Positions 22,688 to 31,939 of a stretch of DNA of 64,000 nt are shown in pieces (position 1 is the stretch's first letter; every line of letters starts with the position of its first letter). This DNA comes from Lamellibrachia columna (lineage: Eukaryota; Annelida; Polychaeta; Sabellida; Siboglinidae), in assembly GCA_963662155.1 (NCBI GenBank), contig OY759263.1, positions 3,984,041 to 4,048,040 of the forward strand. The letters run 5' to 3'. Below the pieces are notes generated by a model that searched no databases, was not told where the DNA came from, and saw nothing but the letters and a program-made list of their open reading frames with translations. A program made the position numbers and the translations under genes.

Positions 22688-25470
22688 TTTAACAAGATTT
22701 ATCAAAATTGCCATCCAAGGCAAAGGCCCAGATGGCGAGTGGACAAGGAAGCCATTGGCTTATCGAAAATCAAAAAATTTAATATGTGTGTTATCTGCCC
22801 TCCTGAGATATGTGTCAACCTTGTTTTTAAACATATTCACGCTACTAGCAGTTACACAATCTGTAGGTAATTTGTTCCATTCATTGATTGTCCTCTGTGA
22901 GAACGATATCCAATCTGCACTGATCCTTTACTAATGTTACCTCATGTCATCTAGGTATATTATGTTTCTTGGGTGAGAAAAAAAATTCTATCAATATTTT
23001 CACACCCATTCAATATCTTAAAATATTAAATGTGATCCCTCTAAACCGCCTTGTCTCTAGGGTTGTTAAACCACATTATTTCAGTCGTTCTTCATAATAG
23101 TTGGTATGTTTGACGTTTGTAGGTTGTCTTCGTCCATCTATCCATCTATCCATCCATCCATCATCTAAGTGGAAAGGGGGCAGCATAACAAATATTTTTG
23201 GTAGTAAACATTGTTTAAACTAGAAGCGCAGGGGGGTTACTTAGAGGTGCCTCAAGCAGAACAAGAGGCCACTAGCACAGACAAACCAATAACAAAATGT
23301 TCGGAAAACATCTCTGAAACAGGTTATAAATGTGTGTGTTTAAATGCAAGGAGCATAGTAAATACGAACAACGAATGAAACATTATGGTAGAAGATATTG
23401 ACCCTCACATAATTGGCATAACCGAATCATGGGCCAACATAGACATAATAGATGCAGAAATAGGACTGACAGGATACGTAATGTTTAGGGAAAATCGAAT
23501 AGGAAGAAGGGGGGGGGGGAGTTATTTTATATGTTAAAGAATCTATTCAGGCTTATGAAATAAATTTAGAAAGGGAAGCTAATTGTGATGAAGCTGTTTG
23601 GTACAAAATAGTTTCAGGAAATAAAAATTAACTATTAGATTAGTTTACCGAAGTCCAAGCATAAACGAAGAGGATAACACAAAAACACAATATGCTATGA
23701 ACGAAGTTATTAAAGGGGAATGTATCGTAATGGGAGATTTTAACCATGGACACATACAATGGAAATCTCTAGAGAGTGCAGGGGTGAGGACCAACAATTT
23801 CTATTTTTAATTCAGGATAGCTTCCTTACTCAGCACTTGCTTGAACCAACCACGGGAGATAATGTATTAGATATAGTTTTGTCATCACATAAAGAATTAG
23901 TGGACAATGTAAAAAATACTTTAACCATTGGGTAACAGTGATCTTAATCAAATACATTTTGACATCAATGTAAAATCAGAAAGTAAAAATAAAAAAACGT
24001 ACAGGAGAAACTTCCACAGAGGTAACTATAAAGATATGAGTAATTAGTATATAGATTGGAATAACATGCTGCTGAACAAGACCGCAATTGAATGTATTAA
24101 TATTCTAAAATATGAAATTGAGAGCATCGTCGCTAAATTTATTCCCTTGAAAAAAACAAGGAAAACTGTCTAAAAAGAAACACTTGTCAAAAGAAGCTAT
24201 TAGAAAAATAGTGTTCAAGCAAACTATGTGGAGGGTTTATAGGAGTAGCAGAACGGATGAAGACTATGCAAATTACAAAGAGGCACTTAATGCAGCTACT
24301 GCTGAAAGTAGACAATCTAAAAGAAGCTATGAGCAAAAACCAGCATATAACATAAAACATTACAGCAAGAGCTTTTATGTCAGAAGTAAACAAAACGTAC
24401 AAGACAAGTTCGGGACCTCTAGAAGACAGTGTTGGAAATATAATATCACAGAGGTTTTTAATGGCGGACGACCTAAATGGTTATTTCAGTTCAGTATTTA
24501 CCAGAGAAAATATTAATTCATTACCCGTTCCAGATGCTAAATTTCAGGAGGCTAAATCTTACTATTTAGGACCGTTAATTGTCATTCCAGAAATGGTAGC
24601 TAAAATAATAAAGGCAATGAAGGATAATAAATCACCGGGAGAGGATGGAATTCTTCCAAAACTACAAATAGAAACAATATAACAAGTCAGTATACCACTT
24701 GCAAGAGTGTTCGACTTGTCATTAAAAAAAGGAGTTGTTCCTTTTGAATGGAAAGAAACAAGGGTCATACCATTATTTAAAAAGGCTTCAAGAAATAAGT
24801 GAGATAATTACAAACCAGTTAGTTTAACGTCATTGATATGTAAATTATTGGAAAGGTTAATTAAAGAACATGTGGTGGACTTCCTTGTTAGGCATAAATT
24901 AGTAAATTAACCTCAACATGGATTCCTAAAAGCGAGTTCATGCTTAACAAATATGTTATGTTTTTTGGAAGAAATCACTAAGTGAATAGACGAGGGATCG
25001 CCAGTAGATTATTTACTTAGATTTAGTGCCACACCAAAGATCACTACTTATATTAAAAGCCCATGGTATCAGGGATGGCATAATGGACTGGATATGAAAG
25101 AACAATGGCTGACTGAGAGAAGACAGTGTGTTGTATTAAATAGAAAAGTTTGGGAGATACTCTTCTGGGTACTACTGTAAAAGAAAAGGACTTAAGAGTT
25201 ACAATAAGCGCTGATATGAAAGTTTCAGAGCAGTGTTATATTGCAGCTTCAAAGGGTAATAAAATTCTCGGGTTGATTAGGAGAAACATAACATACAAAG
25301 AAAAGAAGCTAATTATACCTCTGTGTAAAGCAATAGTTATACCACATTTAGAATACTGTATCCAATCGTGGACACCATATCGTAAAATAAGACCATATCG
25401 TAAGAAGGATATAGATAAGACTGAAAGCTTACAGAGGAGAGCAACTAAAATTATTCCACCAATATTCATG
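22688..25470. mobile_element. CR1 copy split by 5' inversion (twin-priming-like)
   Basis: 22688-23100 is the CR1 3' end on the minus strand, starting at the ORF2 codons for YEERLKECGL. 23165-25454 is the upstream part on the plus strand, from the end of ORF1 (LSGKG), through the endonuclease (GITESWANID near 23415, GDFNHGHIQW near 23735) and reverse transcriptase, to RRATKIIP. The plus part stops about 20 bp before the point where the minus part begins in element coordinates. This is the arrangement twin priming produces: an inverted 5' part with its internal-priming end at the outside. About 60 bp of filler with CATC repeats lies at 23101-23164. Stops and frameshifts are numerous. Confidence 0.8.
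24377..24682 (+). pseudogene. RT start region of the inverted CR1
   Basis: A short open piece of the CR1 ORF2 reading DDLNGYFSSVFTRENINSLP and continuing to NKSPGEDGILPKLQIETI. It aligns throughout with 49542-49838 but ends in a stop. It is a relic of the element described at 22688-25470. Confidence 0.8.
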
Positions 25471-25655
25471 TATCTCTTATACAATATTCATGTATCTCTT
25501 ATACAATATTCATGTGTATTTCAACTTCGCTCTTATCTCTCGCTTCAATTCCAAGGTATACAATTTTTTTTAATGTCACGTATTTTATAGTGCAATTAAA
25601 AGTGTTGTGTATTTTCAGCCGCCGACTTCGGTCCGTGGTCCGGTTATGGCCGGTG

Positions 25656-25661
25656 CATGTG
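25656..25661. repeat. 6-bp target-site duplication, left (CATGTG)
   Basis: CATGTG lies immediately outside the left terminal inverted repeat and is repeated at 31940-31945 outside the right one. Confidence 0.88.
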
Positions 25662-25717
25662 AGTAGTATACGGAGCCAGATGACCAAACAAAAGAGGTGA
25701 CCAGTGTTGGGAGGGAC
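25662..25717 (+). repeat. Left terminal inverted repeat
   Basis: 56 bp, matching the inverse of 31884-31939 at 53 positions. Its inner edge abuts polymerase codons. Confidence 0.88.
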
Positions 25718-27500
25718 TGAAGAAGGCCTCTTTCGATGGAAGTGCGGTATCGTCGAGTCTCTCCAGACAGTCCATGTACTCGTACGGGAAATGATATTTC
25801 GTGATCTCGCATCCGTACGCCTTCAGATACTTGTCGTAACTGAACCCGGGGGCTATGTAATTGGTCATATCTAGGAATTTCAGCTGATCCATCGAAAGAC
25901 ACATGAAAGTGTTGTTGCGTTTGATGAGGAAAACCAACCGATACCATCGTTCTCTTTGTCGTCTTGTTCCTTCTCCTCTTCTTCTTGTTCTTGTTCTTCT
26001 TGTTCCTCTGTCATTGACGTGGACAGGAAGTAGGGTATGAGGAACTGTTTGATGGCATTGAGATCATACTTACCCGAATTGAACCTAATGACGGGTAACT
26101 GATGCATCCATCCATAAAGTTGACCCATCAGCTTTTTGTATGGATTGGTCGCTGGTCGAGATTCCTTGTCGTTGGCTGATCATGCAGCCTGCTCCCGTTC
26201 GTCCTAGTTCGTCAGTGCCTCTGCGAGTTGTTCCAACACATCCTCGTATGAGTCTTTGATCTTGTCGTACGCGGCGTCACTCATCGCTCGCAACATATCC
26301 AACATGGCGCTCACCAACTTGTTGGTTTCTCCATCCGTGACGAGACATTGAACTTGCTCGTGCCCAGGCACGTTGGATGCCACGCTGACACTCAGTGGGA
26401 CGTGATGCGCAACCCAATGGACCTTGTCACTGTCCGACGGAAGTTGTTCGGTGTCGAACCAACACTCAAAGTCAAAAATGGCTCGGTACGGATAGTACGG
26501 CAACGATTCGGACACTCGAATGTTCTCATCGTCCAGACGTTCGAACACTGATGGAGTCGAATGGTACACGCCGCCAGGATAGACTCGACGCACACACCCC
26601 GTACACGTGCGCTCGTGTTGACGTAGCTTCGATGCGTATTTCCATAACGAGTCACCGCACTTCCGACAAAGATACGAGTGACAGTACATGCGTACATCTT
26701 GGATGAAGGAAAAATGTGTCTCGTGAAGGTTGAGATACATTGTTTCGGGATAATGGCATAACGATCGACGGACCAGTTCGGCGGTCGACGTACCATCTTC
26801 TGCATCCGGTTTGACGAGCTAGTACACGCACACGTTCGTTTGGAACGTGGTCTCTACGCGATAGAGGTCATCCAACGTGACCCCAGCAAATTCTTCCATG
26901 GGTACATCGTCTTGATCGTATGCCTCGTACAGCCTCTTCACCGCCGGTTCCAATCGATGTAGATCGCATCCTCGATGCAGGGCCAGACACCGGAAGAGAC
27001 ATAGGTTATCATTGTACCTCTTGTTATGGTTGGGTTCCTTTTCCAGACCGATGAGGCCTTTTTTCTTCTTGGTGTAGACTGGAAGGGGGGTCGCACGTAC
27101 ACATCCTATGATGGTCGATGATGCGGTTGATGAAGAAGGTGACATTGCACACCCACGCAAAATACGGTATTTGATTGATGGCCCATTGCAAGATGTCGGT
27201 TTCTCGGATGCGTTCGAGAAAGACATCAAAGTCCTTGGTGTTGGTGATGAGACTGGGCTCGTCCAGGTAGCGTCCACAGCAATTGCCCGAGGAATGATAG
27301 TACTTGTATCGACCCGCGTGCCTGTTCTTCAGAACGAACCCGTAACTGAAGTTAATCTAGAACGCGTTGGTCTGTTCCTGGAACATGATCTTCAAAGGAG
27401 GTTCTAGAACGGTCTTGTCTAGCGTGGTTAATTTGTAATCGTACCTGCATTGGAGGGGACCTCTCGATACGCGGGTCCTAATGGTCGACCAGTGTCTCAA
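25718..27500 (-). pseudogene. Type B DNA polymerase, N-terminal half, decayed
   Basis: On the minus strand, in order: a basic N-terminal region (about 27500-27100), NKRYNDNLCLFRCLALHRGC (about 27050), a Cys2-His-Cys finger (YLCRKCGD...HERTC, near 26660-26600), exonuclease motif I in AIFDFECWFD (DxE, near 26473), exonuclease motif II in FNSGKYDLNAIK (near 26075) and the block KFLDMTNYIAPGFSYDKYL (near 25870). This is the protein-primed viral/organellar DNA polymerase B family (DNA_pol_B_2). The polymerase palm motifs are absent because the left inverted repeat truncates the gene at 25717. In-frame stops lie at 27357 (TAG), 26819 (TAG), 26204 (TAG) and 26180 (TGA), with frameshifts near 27075 and 25940. 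It cannot make a working enzyme. Confidence 0.87.
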
Positions 27501-27614
27501 GACGAAAATACAAGATAAGTAAAATGATACAGGGTATAATAATACACATAATACATTAATATCGTTCATGTGCTAAACTAATGTTCATGTAGCACTAAAG
27601 AAGTAATGTTCATG

Positions 27615-27616
<2 letters not shown>

Positions 27617-27670
<54 letters not shown>

Positions 27671-27772
27671 GCGTGTGCGTGTGCGTGTGCGTGTGCGTGT
27701 GCGTGTGCGTGTGCGTGTGCGTGTGCGTGTGCGTGTGCGAGTGCGTGTGCGTGTGCGTGTGCGTGTGTGTTC
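27617..27772. repeat. (GT)n then (GTGTGC)n microsatellite
   Basis: About 45 bp of GT repeats pass into a regular 6-bp GTGTGC array of about 105 bp. It separates the polymerase from the stop codon of the proline-rich gene. Confidence 0.97.
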
Positions 27773-28861
27773 TTACAGTTGCCATGGGTTGTAGGCGATC
27801 ATTTGTTCTTGTATGTAATTTTGCCATTCAGGCGAGTTGATTGTGTTGGTGAGGGAGTGACATATGTCTTGAGTTACTTCGTTTAGTCTTTTCGATGTGA
27901 TCTGACTGGTTGACATGATAGGATAGGACACCCCTTCCTCAATCATAATGTTACATGCCGCTGGTTCTATCAGCGGCACTGGTGGTCGTGATGTTAGGTA
28001 GTACGTCGTATCCTCCTCCTCCTTGCATGTTGGTGGAGGTGTTGCTGGGCTGAATTCGAATGTTGGTGTTGGTGACTGCGAATGAGATGGCGGAGACAGT
28101 GGAATCGACGTTGGTGGTGGTGGCGTCACCATTGATGACGTCGGCATCTGCGACTGCGAGTGGGATGGTGGTGGTGGGGGTGGCGTCGCCATTGATGACG
28201 CCAGCGTCTGCAACTGCGATGGTGGAGACAGTAGGAACGACGGCGGTGTGGGTGGTGGCGTCATTGGCGATGCTGCCAGTCTTCTTTTTTAATAGCACCA
28301 ACCGAAGGTCGTTGTCGGTCAACGGCGGCGTGATTCGCTTGCGCGACGCCGCCGTCGCTGCCTTCATCGTCGTCCTCTCCATCTCCTCGTATGCCGCTCG
28401 CTGTTGCTCTAGACCGATAATTATCTATACACAGGAAAAAAGGCCCACCTGTTTAGTCACTGTCAGTAACATCACCCTTACCTGCGTATTGTCTGGTTAT
28501 GGTCGCTCTGACCGTGTCCTTCATATCGAGACGCCATTGCATTTTCCCCAACCTCTCCTCCAACGCTATGACAACCAACGCAAGATGTGTAGGATCAGAC
28601 CGGAAGATGATACTCATCTTCCGACAGATCTACGAACCACCTCGTCACACGCATAACGAACGCACGCTGCATCTACCGCTGCGTCGACGGTCTATTGATT
28701 CAACATGGCTTCCGTACGATTCCAAATTATAGTTATGTTGTTTACCGTTACCTGTATTTCATCGTTGATGCCGCTGTTGCTGTTACTACTGCTTATGACT
28801 ATGACATTAGATGCATTGTTACTTACAGCAGCCTCATCATCAGCATGGTTATCATCGTCTG
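27773..28861 (-). CDS. Spliced coiled-coil/proline-rich protein of the element
   Basis: Three putative exons join in phase. 28861-28752 (after TTCTTATAG, ends CAG before GTAACG) is acidic and Ser/Asn-rich. 28629-28482 (after GGTTCGTAG, ends CAG before GTAAGGG) reads LALVVIALEERLGKMQWRLD, likely helical. 28408-27773 begins EQQRAAYEEMERTTMKAA, passes a basic stretch (SRKRITPPLTDNDLRLVLLK), then a long Pro/Ser/Thr-rich tail, and ends EWQNYIQEQMIAYNPWQL. Between about 28282 and 28264 the reading frame moves by one base, so there is a frameshift or a missed intron. I recognise no family; position next to the polymerase suggests an element-encoded structural or regulatory protein. Confidence 0.5.
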
Positions 28862-29199
28862 CTATAAGAAGGGTCGGTGCTGTAGAGGAAGTCGATGACG
28901 AACATCCCAGTAGAATATCGTCCTATCCAATATGACAGGAGGATACGCAGGGCGAACCTGTACACGGGAGCCCTTTGCCATTGGTGAAAGGAACAAAAGT
29001 AGCCATTGTTCTGTCTCTGCACGCCTTTAAGACAGTGAGGACACGATGCATACACGACGTATTTATCTTGCGTGGCGCAATTGACTATTGTTAACGGCCT
29101 TGTAAATTTGTAGGTTCTCTTACTCACCTCATATTGCAGATGCGTCAGTTTCATCATCTGCTGTGATGACTGCGCGTCAACGAAGTGCTGCTTGGCCAT
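28852..29199 (-). CDS. RPA-like single-strand DNA-binding protein
   Basis: A 115-aa frame starting at an ATG in a strong context (GCGCCATGG). Residues 50-72 hold CPHC...CSFH, a CxxC-x12-CxxH finger, followed by VYRFALRILLSYWIG, which fits the zinc-ribbon-in-OB-fold of the replication protein A large subunit C-terminal domain. The second half of the fold is short and ends at a TGA at 28852. Known relatives bind ssDNA during replication; here it lies between a NADAR gene and a DNA polymerase in one mobile element. The acceptor TTCTTATAG at 28862 lies inside its 3' end, so it may instead be the first exon of the proline-rich gene. The domain call is moderate because only one zinc-ribbon half is typical. 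Confidence 0.6.
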   Translation of the reverse strand: MAKQHFVDAQSSQQMMKLTHLQYEVSKRTYKFTRPLTIVNCATQDKYVVYASCPHCLKGVQRQNNGYFCSFHQWQRAPVYRFALRILLSYWIGRYSTGMFVIDFLYSTDPSYSRR

Positions 29200-29263
29200 G
29201 GCGCTGTCGAGTCAGTTGATCGATCGATCGAGAGCGGTTATGCCCGTTGGAGTGGTGGGTCGC

Positions 29264-29272
29264 CTTATATAA
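29264..29272 (-). promoter_or_regulatory. TATA box of the RPA-like gene
   Basis: On the minus strand TTATATAAGG lies about 65-70 bp upstream of the ATG at 29199, a normal TATA-to-ATG distance with a short leader. The repeated CGATCGATCGAT sits between them (29218-29231). Confidence 0.55.
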
Positions 29273-29370
29273 CATGTTCATTCGTGTTGTGCTGATAGCG
29301 CACATTCCTATGTACACCGTCGCGTCTGGTTTGGCGATGCGTCTGGGCATGTTTCGTGAGGAGTCAGGTT

Positions 29371-29798
29371 TTATTGAATGAACTCACGTCGTTCCATGAG
29401 TATCTGACCAAGTACGTTCTGTCCCGGCTGTCCAGTGTAGGTGAGCATGCTCCGGAAACCTTCCCTACTTCTTACGCATTCTTTAACGGTGATTGCTGCT
29501 TGTCTAACAACAGTTTGCGTAGTCTTGTGTCGCGAAATTTAATGGCGACTAATGCATACATTACAGCCCGTCTCTGTTTGATCCATTGTGCACGTAAATG
29601 TACCTTCTCTCGGATGGTCTTGCTTAGGTATTTCGCCTGTAGTCCAGTTTGTGTGGCTAGCATTTTTTCCGCCTTATCCATATCGCCATAAAATACGCAT
29701 TTCTTCCACATATACGCGGCTTCTAGGGTGTTAAAAGTAAGGCCCCATGCATGTATACTGCACACGTAGAAGACAGGAAACTGTTTCCTCCTCTGACT
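29371..29798 (-). pseudogene. NADAR (YbiA-like) domain protein, frameshifted
   Basis: The open frame (29798-29472) reads FYVCSIHAWGLTFNTLEAAY, then KYLSKTIREKVHLRAQWIKQ, then RRAVMYALVAIKFRDTRLRK and LLLDKQQSPLKNA before a stop. The missing C-terminal block, GQNVLGQILMERREF, lies immediately downstream in the next frame and ends at TAA 29371. Together these are the successive blocks of the NADAR domain (DUF1768/YbiA), a family linked to NAD/ADP-ribose chemistry, including removal of ADP-ribose from guanine. The usual Glu-His pair of the T-x-E-H block is Glu-Ala here. There is no good ATG for the domain start, so an upstream exon is likely missing. The frameshift near 29465 makes it a probable pseudogene. 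Confidence 0.8.
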
Positions 29799-29973
29799 TT
29801 ATGTTGCTCAAAATGACATGCACTGCATTTAAATACGACTGGTATGCAACGTTCGCCTAGGACGCAGTGGCTTTGTTTTTACGCGTGATAAATGGGTTTT
29901 GGGTTTCAGCGTCGGGTAGCTGACAGCTTATCGCAACTGTTTTCATTGTAATGAATTTGTTATTGTTCTAGTG
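29799..29973. other. No gene seen
   Basis: Short stretch between the NADAR frame and the promoter-like boxes. Any missing 5' exon of the NADAR gene would be expected here or further upstream. Confidence 0.4.
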
Positions 29974-30156
29974 GCTTACGCCAGCTGTACGTCGACTGTC
30001 TGGGATTTCTTTTCGCATTTCTTTAGATTATGAGGAATTTGGTATTGTTCTGTGTGCGGCTTACGTCAGCTACATGTCCTAACACGTTTATAGCATTTCT
30101 TTTGTTCTATGTAGCTTACGTCAGCTGTCTGCATTGTTTAACGCTTGCTATATAAG
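29974..30156 (+). promoter_or_regulatory. Promoter-like array: three GCTTACGTCAGCT boxes and TATA
   Basis: GCTTACG(C/T)CAGCT occurs at 29974, 30059 and 30114, each in a similar TTGTTCT...GGCTTACGTCAGCTG context. A TATATAAG box follows at 30149-30156, 22 bp after the third copy. The inverse of the box, AGCTGACGTAAG, contains TGACGTAA, a CREB/ATF-type site. The direction of the TATA box suggests transcription to the right, towards 30732-31002. Confidence 0.45.
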
Positions 30157-30731
30157 ACTGCTGAGACTAGTGATTTATATATATATATTTATATATATAT
30201 ATATATATATTATATAGTACAAACAACAATGTATATATATAGTACGTGTTGTTGTTTGTACGAGTGCTCGCTAATACATACACCTATACAGTGAACACTT
30301 TTACAATGCATCTATATAACACATAGTTTAACTTTAACAATTTTAAAATGCATCTATATAGCACATAGTTTAACTTTAAAAGACATACCGTTATACGACT
30401 GTGTAACGTTTTGATAGTTCTAGTTTAAAAAATACGCCGTCGCTTGCTTGCGGTCCTGAGGTCGTAGGGTCACTGATATGGCCTGCGCTTGTTCTACTTC
30501 TGGACGCCGACTAGGCAACTGCTAGCAGTCTAGCGATAAAAAACACCAGTCAGCCGACTTCACTGCTGGTCTGGTTCAAAGTACGCCTCTCGTTGCTTGG
30601 TAACCCTTACTCTCTTGTTTCACATACTCTATTAATACACATATGTTGTGTGTGAAATATATATAGCGCGCTGTACCGTTAACAAAGGTTCGACTTCCAT
30701 GTGTCTCACTCCAGTTTTCATTTCATTTCAG
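30157..30731. other. No gene seen; possible leader intron
   Basis: Contains a TA-rich run (30178-30222), a repeated CATCTATATA(A/G)CACATAGTTTAACTTTAA block at 30308 and 30351, and TATATATAGCGCG near 30660. Nothing codes. Confidence 0.45.
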
Positions 30732-31002
30732 CTTTCATCGTCAGCAATGGACGAACGTGATGACAGAACTGATATCCACCATGCCATCCGTGGACGACGA
30801 CGATGATGGCTACGACAGCCCCCAGCGGACAGAGGATTGGAACGAAGAATGTAACCAAGGTGCGGCCTTACTCGTCCATAGACGGGTGTCGACGAAAGTG
30901 ATGGCCGAACTCATACAGGGCAAAGCCCGTTGCTGGACAGACGCGGTCGGTCACTGCCACCAATGGACCTCAGTTCCTGCGGGTGCTGTCGACAGTGTCT
31001 GA
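30732..31002 (+). CDS. Putative small acidic protein, unknown
   Basis: A good splice acceptor (TTTCATTTCATTTCAG) ends at 30731. The open frame from the ATG at about 30757 gives about 80 residues beginning MTELISTMPSVDDDDDGYDS and stops at TGA 31002. No family is recognised. It lies downstream of the promoter-like array and would be the only plus-strand gene of the element. Confidence 0.3.
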
Positions 31003-31107
31003 ATAATTATATACTATACTATAATGCCGTCCATGAATAAACCAGACGCGGTCGGGGTCACTGCTACTGCTATAATATAATGCTGTCGGTAAATGATTAT
31101 ATGCTAT

Positions 31108-31116
31108 ATATATATG

Positions 31117-31161
<45 letters not shown>
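31108..31161. repeat. (TA)n microsatellite
   Basis: Almost pure TA run with the interruption TATGCTATATAT near its left end. Confidence 0.95.
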
Positions 31162-31166
<5 letters not shown>

Positions 31167-31589
31167 TTTCACCATTTTAACATATAACAAAGATCGCTTG
31201 TATTGTTATTACATATGCTGTTTTGTTGGTTTATAACTACGCTAACAAAATAAATACGACCACATTTCACCCTGCTACCAGATCATAACCCAGCGGTCGC
31301 ATGTTCATACATGCAGCGTACAAAATGTAGGCGTACATGTAGGCTATACAATACATACTATCACATTATCACATTATATTGAAAACTTTTCGTTTGATTA
31401 CGTCTTATGGCCAACGTCTATACACTGACGTTATACACTGACGTCAATACCACACTTGCAACATTGTCGCTAATTCCGCCTGCGCTTACAACTTTTTTTC
31501 ACTGATTACGACGGTACAGTTGCAACATTTTTACTGATTAGCATCCTTTGATCTCGCATTCCGTTTTACAGCTGGATAGACGACAGCCG

Positions 31590-31830
31590 ACAACGGGTTG
31601 GGGTTAGAGTTATCTCCAGACGTTACGGAGACGGGTTAGAGCTAGGGTTAGCCCACCATTTGGGGTTGGAGTGGAGGTCACTCCGTTAAGGTTAGGGTCA
31701 GAGTCAGGGTTCACCGCAGACGACAAGTTAGGGCTACACAGATGTCAGCAGGTTGGGATTAGAGTTAGAGTTAGCTCCAGTCGACAGGGGCGGGTTAGGG
31801 TTACGGATAGGGTTAGTGTTCATCGCCAGG
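31590..31830 (+). repeat. GGTTAG-rich degenerate block
   Basis: About a dozen GGGTTAG/GGTTAGRG/GTTAGAGTTAG words are scattered over 240 bp just inside the right terminal repeat. They resemble the metazoan telomere word TTAGGG but are not in regular tandem. Two CCGTTA/TCTCCAG-containing sub-blocks recur (near 31605 and 31770), so part of the block is itself duplicated. Confidence 0.6.
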
Positions 31831-31883
31831 GGCGCTCAGGCTACACAGAAGGTTGTGCGGTTGTGCGCATCCGGAAACCGGAT

Positions 31884-31939
31884 GTCCCTCCCAACACTGG
31901 TCACCTTTTTTGCTTGGCCATCTGGCTCCGTATACTACT
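31884..31939 (-). repeat. Right terminal inverted repeat
   Basis: Inverse of 25662-25717 with three mismatches. It ends ...CCGTATACTACT followed by CATGTG. Confidence 0.88.

Larger units (their letters stand above)
25662..31939. mobile_element. Polinton/Maverick-like element, 6,278 bp
   Basis: The 56-bp terminal inverted repeats begin AGTAGTATACGGAGCCAGAT; left 25662-25717 and right 31884-31939 differ at three positions. A 6-bp duplication CATGTG flanks them. Termini starting with AG and 6-bp target duplications are the known signature of Polintons, and the element carries part of a type B DNA polymerase. Polintons are normally 15-20 kb, so this is a short derivative: the polymerase is cut directly by the left repeat, and no integrase, ATPase, protease or capsid gene is visible. 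The other contents are a spliced proline-rich gene, an RPA-like gene and a NADAR gene, all on the minus strand. Confidence 0.85.

Noticed and set aside
28270..28282. Programmed -1 frameshift at the A-AAA-AAG heptamer joining the two frames of the proline-rich gene
   Set aside because: The heptamer is in the right phase, but a -1 shift leads into the third frame, which stops at once; the proline frame needs a +1 change.
28060..28656. 198-aa plus-strand open frame in the Polinton-like element
   Set aside because: It is the reverse of the minus-strand proline-rich gene. The minus strand has splice sites in phase and a conserved-looking end, and the plus frame is a Val/Thr/Ala-rich shadow.
29120..29132. 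Strong donor-like GAGGTGAGTAAG inside the RPA-like frame
   Set aside because: Using it would remove the CxxC finger that gives the frame its identity, and no good acceptor follows at a sensible distance; kept as coding.
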